Positions 28,582 to 37,203 of a DNA stretch of 64,000 nucleotides are shown here, one piece after another. This stretch comes from JABDMH01 sp050298535 (GTDB lineage: Bacteria > Bacteroidota > Bacteroidia > Chitinophagales > Saprospiraceae): the NCBI GenBank assembly GCA_050298535.1, contig JBNKUI010000041.1, positions 49,839 to 113,838 of the forward strand, read 5' to 3'. The notes below the pieces were generated by a model. That model did not search any database. It saw nothing but the letters and a program-made list of their open reading frames with translations, and was not told the DNA's origin. A program made the translations under genes and the position numbers. Every line of letters starts with the position of its first letter. Within the stretch, counting starts at the first letter, position 1.

Positions 28582-31230
28582 CTACTTCTGCCCTTCCAAG
28601 AACGTAATTAATGATGCAAACTGCTCATACGACAGCGCATTAGCCAGCCCGGCAGGCATCATGGAAGTATCTAATTCATCCCTTGATTTAATATCGCTCA
28701 CCATAATAGTTGACTCCTTGCCCGTAATGTCACGCATTACAATTTGATCGGAGGTTTCTCCGGTTACAAATCCAGCATAGGAGGACCCGTCCTTCGTAGT
28801 GACAAAGACCGAAGCAAAACCCTGAGAAATGGAAGCATTGGGCTTAAGTATGGACTCTGCGATTTGATTCCGGTTCATGATTGAACCGATTTGTCCCATG
28901 AAAGGACCTTTCATAGGTTCTTCAGCAGTCAGGCTGTGACAGGCTACACATCCCTGCTCAACAAATAGTGCCTTGCCTTCTTCAACATCTCCCTCCAGTT
29001 CTCCCATAGCAAGCATAACATCTTCAATGGAACTTCTTCCGATCTGACCTTCCCGATTTTTGATTTCTTCGAGGTCTATATCTGCTTCTACGGCCGCATC
29101 AGGTACCTCGGTTTCCTCTCCAAATTTTGCAATGCCCATTCGATGACGGATGTTCAAATCCCTAAAAAATGTTTGTCTTGCTTCACTTGCTTGCTCCCAT
29201 TCTCGCGTTAGTATGGTCTCGATTTTGCCCGATCCTTCCCAGACAATAGGTTTGTAATATGGGCCTCTTGTGTCCGGGCGAGTACTCCACCACCAGGAAC
29301 CATCATAAGGCGCTTCTTTTCTATAAAGACGGGAAAGGGTCGTGAGAATGTCGTCTTTTAATACCTTATTAGAAGTTTCATCAAAAGCTTTAATCAGACC
29401 GTCGACCGCATCTACATCATGCATATATCGCAATGCCCACAGTGCCAGGTCTGAATGTGAAGTACCTATGGCATTAACGCATTCATCCAAAGCACCCATC
29501 TGCACCAAAGAACGCACAGCAATGTGTGGAAGAACAATTTCTGCATTGGGTGTTGCATGTGGTCCTTCCACACTATCTTCTGGAGGTATTGCTGAAGACG
29601 GTACCTCCGTATGAAGTAATGCCGGTGCTGCTGCAGGATCTCCTATTCTACCAAGTCCGATCATTGCGGCCAATCGGACTCGCGGTGAGGAGTCTGCCAA
29701 TGCCGCAACGAATTTCTCGATAGGTACTTGTCTGGCTATTTTTGATCGATCCGTGACTGCCCGTAAGGCAAACTCCTGTACAGATGCATCACCTGCTAAT
29801 TCCAAAAGTTGATCTATACCTTTTTCTTCCCTGGCCTGGGCATAAGTAAATATCCCAGCAACACGAGCATAAAGAGGCAGCGACACATCTGTAGCAATTT
29901 GCCAAGCCCTTTCTGCTGCGACTATTTTGTCCAGATGCAACATAGCTTGCTGGGCGTTCAATCTGACTTTTGCACTTTCGGATTTTAACAGCTCTGATAG
30001 TTCAGCCATAGATGATGATTCTAAGTCAGGCGCCGGCTTATGGGTCCATCCCTCTGGGATAGCTCTTACCACATATCCACGGGTTGAGTCTCCTGTATAT
30101 CCAGCCCCGTCCCATGCCGAGAGATACATACGTCCTGTAGCATCAACATCCAGATCGGTGATCTGTGGAAGCGCCAAAAAGTCCTCAACTTGCTGTGTAA
30201 ATGTAGGTCCGTCCTCGTGGACCCGATGAATATATAAATGTGACCGACCCCAATCAGCCATCATTGGTACATTATTAAACTCCTCAGGCCAGTTAGGATC
30301 CTGCATGAATAAAGCTCCTGTACCAGATCCACCCCCTACATCAACAAGAGCCGGAATAATCTCATCCGTGAAATGTTTAAATAAGACCGGATAGCCATAT
30401 TCTCCCGACTGAATCTGATGAATAAATCGAATATTCCAACCTCCCCCATCATTTGTATTTCCTCGGGTAAAAATATTCATGTAGGGATCGATAGCCACGT
30501 CGTATATATTCCGTAATCCATGCGTGTAGACTTCCATCTCTGTACCATCGGGTCTTACTCTTACAATGCCTCCCCCCAATTGTGTCATTTCATTTCCGGA
30601 TCGGTCAATGGCTCCGTGAAATCCAAAATCACCCACCGCAATGTAAATCCATCCATCAATGCCCATTTGTATTCCATTGGTTGAGTGGTCAGTCCCCCGG
30701 TCTTGTAAAAATTTTGGTGAACTTATATGCTGTATTAAAGGTCTAGGTGGGCCATCAGATACCCCATCTTTATCAACGTCTTGAAAAACGACAAGATCCA
30801 TTCCGGAAGCTCTTCCGGTAGATGATGAAAAAGTAGTATGTAGAACAAAAAGTTGATCCCCCAGTGGCAACAAACCCCTTGGATTGTCGACCATCGCATA
30901 AGTGGTGTGATAGTCCACCACTCCGTCGTTATTATCATCTACCAGCTTAACGATACGACCCGCACCCGGATCTTTTCCTAAAGACCCCATCTGATCAACA
31001 CCCACAAAAACACTCCCGTTATAGTGTACAGCCAGACAGGCAGGGCTGGGAGTTATATCTGGTCCGGTAAAACCGGTGATATGGATGTTCGAAGGCCATT
31101 TCAATTCGCTGGCCAGGCTATTACTCCAATTTTGAAATTCAGGAGAATTCGTTCCTGGAGTCGGAGAAGGTTCACTCTTGCATGCGCCAAGAAGGCATAT
31201 TAAAAGGAGCGGAATAATAATTTTCATCAT
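28582..31230 (-). CDS. PVC-type dehydrogenase lipoprotein with HEAT repeats and cytochrome c
   Basis: 882 aa. A lipoprotein signal (LLLICLLGACKS, Cys at about 17; codon 2 is also an ATG) leads into a six-bladed propeller of the soluble-glucose-dehydrogenase/NHL type (about 45-400, with GIQMGIDGWIYIAVGDFG and HGLRNIYDVAIDP). HEAT repeats follow (about 420-640, VRLAAMIGLGRIGDP), then a C-terminal c-type cytochrome with heme motif C761-V-A-C764-H765 and the terminal heme-binding-domain phrase NPNASISQGFASV-like. This layout is known from Planctomycetes and Bacteroidota 'membrane-bound dehydrogenase' proteins. It probably oxidises a sugar and passes electrons to its heme at the periplasmic or outer surface. 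It is a single gene, with a terminator after its convergent neighbour. Confidence 0.87.
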   Translation of the reverse strand: MMKIIIPLLLICLLGACKSEPSPTPGTNSPEFQNWSNSLASELKWPSNIHITGFTGPDITPSPACLAVHYNGSVFVGVDQMGSLGKDPGAGRIVKLVDDNNDGVVDYHTTYAMVDNPRGLLPLGDQLFVLHTTFSSSTGRASGMDLVVFQDVDKDGVSDGPPRPLIQHISSPKFLQDRGTDHSTNGIQMGIDGWIYIAVGDFGFHGAIDRSGNEMTQLGGGIVRVRPDGTEMEVYTHGLRNIYDVAIDPYMNIFTRGNTNDGGGWNIRFIHQIQSGEYGYPVLFKHFTDEIIPALVDVGGGSGTGALFMQDPNWPEEFNNVPMMADWGRSHLYIHRVHEDGPTFTQQVEDFLALPQITDLDVDATGRMYLSAWDGAGYTGDSTRGYVVRAIPEGWTHKPAPDLESSSMAELSELLKSESAKVRLNAQQAMLHLDKIVAAERAWQIATDVSLPLYARVAGIFTYAQAREEKGIDQLLELAGDASVQEFALRAVTDRSKIARQVPIEKFVAALADSSPRVRLAAMIGLGRIGDPAAAPALLHTEVPSSAIPPEDSVEGPHATPNAEIVLPHIAVRSLVQMGALDECVNAIGTSHSDLALWALRYMHDVDAVDGLIKAFDETSNKVLKDDILTTLSRLYRKEAPYDGSWWWSTRPDTRGPYYKPIVWEGSGKIETILTREWEQASEARQTFFRDLNIRHRMGIAKFGEETEVPDAAVEADIDLEEIKNREGQIGRSSIEDVMLAMGELEGDVEEGKALFVEQGCVACHSLTAEEPMKGPFMGQIGSIMNRNQIAESILKPNASISQGFASVFVTTKDGSSYAGFVTGETSDQIVMRDITGKESTIMVSDIKSRDELDTSMMPAGLANALSYEQFASLITFLEGQK

Positions 31231-31524
31231 GTTTTAGTAGCTTGAATGGTCAAAGCAAGGCACTATCCTTGCCCCTTTCTAAATTGAAACATCAAGTACA
31301 TCAAGTGACTTATTACGTGATCCTGATGTTTGATCTCAGACTGAAGACTAAAATGCGGATTTCGAAGAAGAGAACCTAATTACATGCTTTATTTCAATGA
31401 GATAATAATAGCAAATTCGAGCGTTGCTTGGGGGTACTGTTTTGTAGATAACCAATCACCAAGTCTAGAATAAATACCAATTTTAAGTACCTTCTTCATC
31501 CAAATAAAATCAAGATTTTACTTT

Positions 31525-32916
31525 ATGAAATATGCTTTCTTTTTCCTTCTTCTACCCGTCTTTACTTTTAGTCAACAAGTTCAAAACCCGAACTTCATCA
31601 TCATTTATTGCGATGATCTGGGATATGGCGATTTGGGCGTCTTTGGGAATCCTACCATCAGAACTCCGCATTTAGACCAGATGGCTGCAGAGGGCCAAAA
31701 ATGGACGCAATTTTATGTGGCAGACCCTGTCTGCACTCCTAGCCGAGCCGCCCTGATGACCGGGCGATATCCCATTCGCACCGGGATGACCTCTAAGAAG
31801 AGAGCCGTTCTCTTTCCCGATTCTAAGTATGGCCTCGAGCAGAAAGAAATTACCATCGCCGAAGTACTAAAGCAAAAGGACTATACCACCGCGGCCATTG
31901 GTAAGTGGCATTTGGGACATCTACCTGAGTTTCTCCCTACCCGTCAGGGATTTGACAGTTACTATGGCATACCCTACAGCAATGATATGGACGGACGAAA
32001 TGATGCCAGCAGCACCTATCATGAGAAAAAATCAGACCCTGCCTGGATGGCAGACATCAATAATTACAATGTGCCTCTGATGGAGGACGAGAAGGTGGTG
32101 GAGCGACCTGCTGATCAGCGGACCATCACTAAACGATATACGCTGCGTGCGGTCGACTACATTAAGGAGCATACGGATGCACCTTTTTTCATCTACCTGG
32201 CTCATTCATTACCGCATATACCACTTTTTGCTTCTGAAGATTTTCTTGGCAAGAGCAAACGCGGTATCTACGGTGATGTACTGGAAGAAATTGATGCCGG
32301 GATCGGTCAGATCCTGCAAACACTGAAAGATGAGGGATTAGACCAAAATACGATCGTGATGTTTAGCTCGGACAATGGTCCCTGGCTTTCATTTGATACA
32401 CATGGTGGATCGGCGGGTCCACTGCGAGCGGGTAAGGGCACCACGTTTGAAGGGGGCCAACGTGTTCCCACCATATTTTGGGGACCCGGATATATACAAC
32501 CCGGCATCGTAGATGATATGGGATCCACTCTCGACATCTTACCTACATTTGCTGCCTTGACCGGTACGGCCGCTCCCAGTGATCGTAAAATGGATGGGTT
32601 TGATCTATCCGGAGTATTACTGAAAGGTGAAAAAAGTCCTCGAGATCACTTTTTCTACTGGGCTTTTGGAGAACTCCATGCCGCTCGATCCGGACCCTGG
32701 AAAGTACATGTTCAGCAAAGAGCACCCATACATTATGGGAAAAAAGTGATTTTACAGGCTCCGGAACTATATCATCTGGAGTATGATATTTCAGAGAAGC
32801 ATGACGTAGCGGGGGAAAATCCGGAAATAGTGGCAAGACTAGAACTGATAATTGAAAAGCACCTCAAAGATACTGAGGGTTCAACTCCAGATCGTCTTGA
32901 GGCACGCATCGAATAA
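31525..32916 (+). CDS. Secreted sulfatase (S1 family, arylsulfatase-like)
   Basis: 463 aa. A short signal peptide (ending FTFSQ, about 1-17) precedes the sulfatase core: the metal-binding IIYCDDLGYGDLG, the formylglycine motif C70-T-P-S-R74 in VCTPSRAALMTGR, GKWHLGHLPEFLPTRQGF, MFSSDNGPWL and the C-terminal small domain. The Cys version of the motif needs an anaerobic or FGE-type maturation enzyme, which is not encoded in this window. It removes sulfate from carbohydrates or small aromatic sulfates in the periplasm or outside. About 294 bp separate it from the divergent cytochrome gene. The gene stands alone, so the target polysaccharide cannot be named. Confidence 0.93.
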   Translation: MKYAFFFLLLPVFTFSQQVQNPNFIIIYCDDLGYGDLGVFGNPTIRTPHLDQMAAEGQKWTQFYVADPVCTPSRAALMTGRYPIRTGMTSKKRAVLFPDSKYGLEQKEITIAEVLKQKDYTTAAIGKWHLGHLPEFLPTRQGFDSYYGIPYSNDMDGRNDASSTYHEKKSDPAWMADINNYNVPLMEDEKVVERPADQRTITKRYTLRAVDYIKEHTDAPFFIYLAHSLPHIPLFASEDFLGKSKRGIYGDVLEEIDAGIGQILQTLKDEGLDQNTIVMFSSDNGPWLSFDTHGGSAGPLRAGKGTTFEGGQRVPTIFWGPGYIQPGIVDDMGSTLDILPTFAALTGTAAPSDRKMDGFDLSGVLLKGEKSPRDHFFYWAFGELHAARSGPWKVHVQQRAPIHYGKKVILQAPELYHLEYDISEKHDVAGENPEIVARLELIIEKHLKDTEGSTPDRLEARIE

Positions 32917-33161
32917 ATCGACTGTCGATTTGATGTCGTAAGAGATATTTTCGGGTCATATTTGCTGTAGCGGTCACAGTCACTTATTACAATTGGTGTA
33001 GCATGTTTACAAATAGTTAATTTTCAAATAACATTGAGTTTAGAGCACCTTTCTACATTTGGATGAAGCTTGATGAAATGTGGGAGGTGGGTCTTGATCA
33101 GTCATGATCTTGCAAATGAACAACTACTTCCTACATTTCTCATCTTCCAACTCAATGGAAA

Positions 33162-33230
33162 TTAATATTAAGTTAACATTAAAGTAATCTGAAGTTCACA
33201 TCTAAAAGGTTGATTTGTAATGTTCATTTG
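33162..33230 (+). promoter_or_regulatory. 11-bp-periodic half-sites upstream of the porin gene (Pho-box-like)
   Basis: The 338-bp gap 32917-33254 holds no gene. Within it, hexamers TTAATA (33162), TTAACA (33173), GTAATC (33184) and TTCACA (33195) lie exactly 11 bp apart. A -7-like TTCATTTG (33223-33230, consensus TAnnTTTG) follows 22 bp downstream of the last one. The 11-bp phase is what PhoB/PhoP-family regulators use. The four hexamers are not equally good, and AT-richness could create some of them. Confidence 0.35.
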
Positions 33231-33254
33231 CAAACAGCTTAAACCTATTAGAAA

Positions 33255-34472
33255 GTGACTGACCTATGCACCAGAAATGCAGTATTTCTGCTTTTTTTCT
33301 GTTTAACGAGTATTACCATAATCCATGCACAATCCGCAAAATTTGGTAAAGGGATTAGTTTCACAGCTCAAGACTCAACCCTCTTTCTTCAGTCAAATTT
33401 CCGTTTTCAAAGCTTATATACAGCATCCAGGGCTCTATCTTCCGATGGTGATTGGGACCAAAGTCTGAGTATAAGGAGGGCAAGACTGAAATTTCAGGGA
33501 TGGGCAATGGATCCTAACCTTCAATTTAAAGTTGAGCTAGCATTATCAAATCAGGATCTAAAGTCAAAAAACGATTACGAGCAGACAGAACGAGCTCCCA
33601 AGATGATACTTGATGCCGTTTTGAAGTGGAAGTTTCATAAGAATTTTTCAATTTGGGCGGGGCAAGCAAAACTACCTGGAAATCGTCAAAGAGTCGTGTC
33701 TTCACAAAAACTTCAACTAGTTGACCGTAGTTTAGTGAATAGTATTTTCAACCTTGATAGAGAAATGGGCTTACAATTGCATGGAAAGCTAAATCACCAT
33801 CAGTCTATATTGAAGCCCATTTTGGCGATTTCAATGGGTGAGGGCAGAAATGTGACAAAAAACATTGGAGGACTTAACTATACTGCACGTTTGGAATTTC
33901 TCCCTTTTGGAGAATTCTCAAGTAAAGGAGATTACTTTGAAGCCGATTTACAATTTGAATCCACTCCCAAGCTAGCATTTGGCGCTACGTACAATATGAA
34001 TTATGGCGCTTCCCGTCAAAAACAATCAGGAGCATTCTTGCTGGACAATGAGGGAAGATATCTTTCAGGTGATTTACAGACACTTTTATTCGATGTGGTG
34101 TTTAAATATGCTGGACTTTCAATTACTGGTGAGTTTGCAGAAAAACACTGTATACTTGATAAGAATGTAAACCATGAAGATGTGAGAGATATTATGCTGG
34201 ATGCAAACGGAGAATCATTTTATACGGGTAAAGGATTTAACATACAACTTGGATATTTAATGTCTAGTAACTGGGAAGTTGCCGGTAGATATACAACGGT
34301 TACACCAGATTGGGATACTAGCTTTGCTCGCACCAGGGAATACACGTTAGGATTATCTAAGTACATTTCCGGTCATAACTTGAAAATACAATCCGATATC
34401 TCTCTAAGGGAGAGAGAAAATTCAGCAACAAATTCCTTGCGCTATCGGCTCCAATTTGAATTTGGTTTCTGA
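33255..34472 (+). CDS. Phosphate-selective porin (OprP/OprO family)
   Basis: 405 aa. A signal peptide (about 1-26, ending IIHAQ) is followed by a barrel-rich body with the OprO/P phrases FLQSNFRFQSLY, IRRARLKFQGWAMDPN, FHKNFSIWAGQAKLPGNRQR and the C-terminal SLRYRLQFEFGF, ending in Phe as outer-membrane barrels do. It should form a trimeric anion channel in the outer membrane, with phosphate or polyphosphate as preferred solute. It is followed after 50 bp by a PiT-like inner-membrane transporter gene in the same direction, so a two-step phosphate uptake route is likely. It is preceded by 11-bp-spaced half-sites that may be controlled by phosphate. Confidence 0.88.
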   Translation: MTDLCTRNAVFLLFFCLTSITIIHAQSAKFGKGISFTAQDSTLFLQSNFRFQSLYTASRALSSDGDWDQSLSIRRARLKFQGWAMDPNLQFKVELALSNQDLKSKNDYEQTERAPKMILDAVLKWKFHKNFSIWAGQAKLPGNRQRVVSSQKLQLVDRSLVNSIFNLDREMGLQLHGKLNHHQSILKPILAISMGEGRNVTKNIGGLNYTARLEFLPFGEFSSKGDYFEADLQFESTPKLAFGATYNMNYGASRQKQSGAFLLDNEGRYLSGDLQTLLFDVVFKYAGLSITGEFAEKHCILDKNVNHEDVRDIMLDANGESFYTGKGFNIQLGYLMSSNWEVAGRYTTVTPDWDTSFARTREYTLGLSKYISGHNLKIQSDISLRERENSATNSLRYRLQFEFGF

Positions 34473-34522
34473 TTTTATATTGGCTGATTAGACAACTTTT
34501 CACTACAAACTATTTTTCTCTT

Positions 34523-35551
34523 ATGGATTTGTCGTTCTTGGTCATGTGGATTGGCTTTATCCTCGCATCATATTCAGTGGTAGGAAATGATGTAATTCAA
34601 ACTCTTGGCACCTTCTTGACATCCAATGAGAACTCCCAGAAATGGTATACGCTTTGGGGCTTTGCAAGTGTCATCCTGGTTATCGCATTAATATATGGAT
34701 ATATGCAAGGAGACATTGATTACGGTCGATTGGATAAATTTGAAATACCTACAAACTATCACTGGTATTATCTTCTCCCACCTATAGTTCTCTTGACAAT
34801 TACCAGAAGTGGTGTGCCCGTTAGTACCACTTTCATGATCCTAACCCTATTTTCTCTTGCAAGCATTCCGAATGATCTACCCTCTATGCTGTCGTCCACA
34901 TTTGACTCGGACAGTAAGCTTGGTGGCATGATTCAGAAATCCATCATGGGATATATCATCGCTTTTTCATCGGCGGCTGTGATTTATGTAACTATTAGCC
35001 GATTAACAGAAAAACGATTTCAAAACAGTCCGCTTTCGGATCGGCATCGATCCTTTTGGATCATAGCACAATGGTTTACTACCGGATTTTTATGGTTTCA
35101 ATGGTTAACCCAAGATCTGGCTAATATTTACATTTATCTTCAAGGCGGCCAATCGTTGTCTATCCTTGGATTTAGTTTTTCAGTTCTAGTATTAGTGTCC
35201 CTCCTGGGATATATATTCTATGTGAGAGGTGGTGCTGTTCAAAAAGTAGTGCGAGAAAAGAGCAATACTTCAGACATTAGAGCAGCAACCTTCATTGACC
35301 TTATCTATGGAATCATACTGTATATTTTCAAATACAATTATCTAGGGCTATTTGAGGCGAAATTGCCCATGAGCACAACCTGGGTGTTTATCGGGTTGCT
35401 CGCCGGTAGAGAAATTGGTATACAACTCAATTTATTTGGAAAGCTTAATAAAAAGGTAAGTCGCATGATTTTTGCTGACCTGGGCAAAGTATTTTTCGGA
35501 TTGATCGTCAGCGTTGTACTCGTATTTATCATCAAATTAATCGGGGGCTGA
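34523..35551 (+). CDS. Divergent PiT-like phosphate transporter
   Basis: 342 aa with about 8-10 hydrophobic segments and no signal peptide. Two inverted-repeat signatures of PiT transporters appear in altered form: SVVGNDVIQTLGTF near residues 19-32 (usual form GANDVANAFGT) and PMSTTWVFIGLLAGREI near residues 285-301 (usual form P-x-STTH...G). A similar half, SGVPVSTTFMI, sits near residues 96-106. The loss of the usual second Asn/Asp-Ala pair makes this a distant member. It probably exchanges inorganic phosphate with a cation across the inner membrane. It lies 50 bp after the phosphate porin gene and may share its promoter. Another transported anion cannot be ruled out. Confidence 0.7.
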   Translation: MDLSFLVMWIGFILASYSVVGNDVIQTLGTFLTSNENSQKWYTLWGFASVILVIALIYGYMQGDIDYGRLDKFEIPTNYHWYYLLPPIVLLTITRSGVPVSTTFMILTLFSLASIPNDLPSMLSSTFDSDSKLGGMIQKSIMGYIIAFSSAAVIYVTISRLTEKRFQNSPLSDRHRSFWIIAQWFTTGFLWFQWLTQDLANIYIYLQGGQSLSILGFSFSVLVLVSLLGYIFYVRGGAVQKVVREKSNTSDIRAATFIDLIYGIILYIFKYNYLGLFEAKLPMSTTWVFIGLLAGREIGIQLNLFGKLNKKVSRMIFADLGKVFFGLIVSVVLVFIIKLIGG

Positions 35552-35720
35552 GAGCAATCTTAATACTTCTCCATTCCATGATAATAAATTAACCCACGGA
35601 GGTTAGATCATTAAGAAGTCCGTAATATTATCTCTTCAGTATTCGTTTAGCTTTGGAACCCAATCGGATCAAGGGAAAGCACGCTCTGGACTCTAAACCT
35701 ATAAATGGTATGCATGCCAC

Positions 35721-35759
35721 AAAGAAAAATGGGTTTCTGATCGCATCATCAGAAACCCA
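35721..35759 (-). terminator. Intrinsic terminator after the fasciclin gene
   Basis: Perfect 12-bp arms TGGGTTTCTGAT (35730-35741) and ATCAGAAACCCA (35748-35759) with a 6-nt loop. On the minus strand they are followed by ATTTTCTTT. It lies 37 bp after the stop codon of the fasciclin gene and, given the symmetry, may also slow transcripts from the porin side. Confidence 0.8.
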
Positions 35760-35795
35760 AATCAATTAATAATCCCAAATAAGATTTCTATTTCA

Positions 35796-36281
35796 TCATA
35801 GCATCGAGGGTGGCAAAATTACTTTGTCAATGACGTGCACCACTCCATTTGAGGCTTTCACGTCTGCCATCTTTACCGATGCATCATTTATCATCACACC
35901 GTCTTCCAGGTCGACTGTAATGTTTTCTCCCTGTACGGAAGCAGCTTCCTGACCGTCTTCTAGATCAGTGGACATTACTTTAGCGGCTACGACATGGTAA
36001 GTCAATACGTCAATGAGTTGTTGCTTGTTCTCGGGCTTTAACAAGGTTTCTAAGGTACCTTCGGGCAATGCAGCAAAAGCTTCATTGGTAGGAGCAAATA
36101 CAGTAAATGGACCTTCTGAGCTTAAAGTTTCGACCAAACCAGCAGCCTTCACAGCTGTCACTAGGGTCGACAATGATTCCGTCTCTACCGCGAGTTCGAC
36201 GATGTTCTTATCCTGCGCCTGCACATGAGTCATGAACAAACCCATCAGGAGGCTTACGATAACAAATACACTTTTTTTCAT
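35796..36281 (-). CDS. Secreted fasciclin-domain (FAS1) protein
   Basis: 161 aa from ATG 36281, where the signal peptide begins (MKKSVFVIVSLLMGLF..., cleavage after HVQAQ); the frame six codons upstream adds nothing signal-like. One FAS1 domain fills the rest, with the H1 box FTVFAPTNEAFAALPEGTL at about 60-78, LIDVLTYHVVAAKV and the H2-like SNGVVHVIDKVILPP at the end. FAS1 proteins mediate adhesion to surfaces or matrix. It is likely periplasmic or secreted. It is a single gene with a clear terminator downstream. Confidence 0.93.
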   Translation of the reverse strand: MKKSVFVIVSLLMGLFMTHVQAQDKNIVELAVETESLSTLVTAVKAAGLVETLSSEGPFTVFAPTNEAFAALPEGTLETLLKPENKQQLIDVLTYHVVAAKVMSTDLEDGQEAASVQGENITVDLEDGVMINDASVKMADVKASNGVVHVIDKVILPPSML

Positions 36282-36598
36282 AATGGTTGTTTTTATCAAG
36301 TTTATAGTGTGTAAACTGCTGGAATGAGTTTTTGTTCAACTTTTAACTAAAAAACATAGACAAATGGAATCTATATCCCTTTCGATGTGCTGGGAAATGC
36401 TACCAGATAGAGGGTGGAGAAGTTGGAGATAATCGTTTACTACAATTTATGCGGAGTGATAGATCAATTTAAGGGATACAGCCACTTTGCATGTATAGAT
36501 TACTGATACTTGCTCTGCGACCCTCCGCCTCCAGGCGGGATGCGTTACAACGTGGATGCTATGTCCACAAGAAATCGCATTGCACCATCCAAAGTATT
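36282..36598. other. Gene-free stretch between the fasciclin gene and the tRNA repeat block
   Basis: No frame with signal or domain character is seen here. The first 150 bp presumably contain the fasciclin promoter; a -7 box is not obvious. The stretch 36520-36600 continues into the duplicated tRNA-Pro terminator region but shows no similarity that I can name. Confidence 0.4.
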
Positions 36599-36672
36599 CG
36601 ATCGGTTGCTTGACAAAAAAAGCCCTCGGCATTCGCCGAAGGCTTGTGAAAGTTAGTCGGGGCGGCAGGATT
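36599..36672. repeat. Direct repeat copy 1: partial tRNA-Pro 3' end plus terminator
   Basis: This 74-bp block matches 36776-36849 with 5 mismatches. It contains a copy of the tRNA terminator (A-run 36615-36621, stem to 36644) and of the last 16 nt of the tRNA-Pro gene (36657-36672). No intact tRNA follows; the sequence diverges at 36673. It looks like a duplicated tRNA tail, as left by a past insertion or unequal exchange at the tRNA. Confidence 0.8.
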
Positions 36673-36721
36673 GCTTACAGCGATCCTGAAAAGGGGGGAG
36701 AGATCCAAACTTTCACAAGCC

Positions 36722-36750
36722 ACCAACCCCAAGGGTTGGTAGGTCTTTTT
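36722..36750 (+). terminator. Terminator-like hairpin between the two tRNA repeat copies
   Basis: ACCAACCC (36722-36729) and GGGTTGGT (36733-36740) form an 8-bp stem with a 3-nt loop, followed by AGGTCTTTTT. No gene ends here on the plus strand, so this may be a relic. A 13-bp inverted match to GGCTTGTGAAAGT (36641-36653) lies just before it at about 36709-36721. Confidence 0.4.
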
Positions 36751-36775
36751 GCCTTCTCAGCCGATTCGAGTACCT

Positions 36776-36849
36776 CGATCTGCTGCTCGACAAAAAAAGC
36801 CCTCGGCGTTCGCCGAAGGCTTGTGAAAGTTTGTCGGGGCGGCAGGATT
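36776..36849. repeat. Direct repeat copy 2: tRNA-Pro 3' end plus terminator
   Basis: This is the second copy of the 74-bp block, starting 177 bp after the first. It is continuous with the intact tRNA-Pro gene, so this copy is presumably the original. Confidence 0.8.
36792..36821 (-). terminator. Intrinsic terminator of tRNA-Pro
   Basis: On the minus strand a GC-rich stem (AGCC and TCGGC paired with GCCGA and GGCT, 36798-36821, one internal mismatch) with a GAAC-type loop is followed by seven T (A-run 36792-36798). It sits 12 bp after the tRNA 3' end. A copy of it lies at 36615-36644. Confidence 0.88.
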
Positions 36850-36908
36850 CGAACCTGCGACCCCCTGCTCCCAAAGCAGGTGCGCTAACCGGACTGCGCT
36901 ACGCCCCG
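36834..36908 (-). tRNA. tRNA-Pro (anticodon TGG)
   Basis: On the minus strand a 7-bp acceptor stem (CGGGGCG at 36902-36908 with CGCCCCG at 36835-36841) encloses a cloverleaf. It has a D-arm with GCGCAGTCCGGTTAGCGC, an anticodon arm CCTGC-TTTGGGA-GCAGG with anticodon TGG, and a T-arm with GGTTCGAATCC. The discriminator base is A and CCA is not encoded. A strong terminator and a matching promoter flank it. Confidence 0.97.
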
Positions 36909-36932
36909 ATCTGCTCATTTAATAAGCGGTCG

Positions 36933-36963
36933 CAAATATAGGAATTCTGCTCGTTTCACCGAA
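36933..36963 (-). promoter_or_regulatory. Promoter of tRNA-Pro (Bacteroidota -33/-7 type)
   Basis: On the minus strand the -7 box is TATATTTG (36933-36940), a perfect TAnnTTTG. A TTC triplet (36961-36963), one base from the -33 TTG, lies 20 nt upstream of it. The -7 box is 24 bp before the tRNA 5' end, giving a short leader. Confidence 0.65.
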
Positions 36964-37203
36964 TAAAAATTGTAGCATCTTATCTACCCTTCATGCATAA
37001 GATTAGAAGGGGTTAGAAAGCAAACTTGGAAATCAACTCGATCGGATTCCCTTAGAGCCTGAAATGTACTGAAAAAACTTTCGATTAGGGTCACTTTAAT
37101 TTTCGTTTACTTTCGATGATTTACGTTATATTTCTAAAAATATCGATTGAGGTCAACTGTACTGCCGTATCGATTGAGTAATTATTCACATAAAAGGCTA
37201 GAA

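Noticed and set aside
31525..32916. The sulfatase as part of the rhamnosidase glycan locus
   Set aside because: It lies 14 kb away on the other strand, with unrelated genes between, so no link can be claimed.
32915..32931. Palindrome AAATCGAC-T-GTCGATTT at the end of the sulfatase gene
   Set aside because: The one-base centre makes a poor hairpin, no T-run follows, and it includes the stop codon; it could be chance.
36556..36888. A 110-codon plus-strand frame across the tRNA region
   Set aside because: It reads through both tRNA repeat copies and the antisense of tRNA-Pro (the GGRIRTCDP text is a known false-gene signature of tRNA antisense), so it is not a gene.
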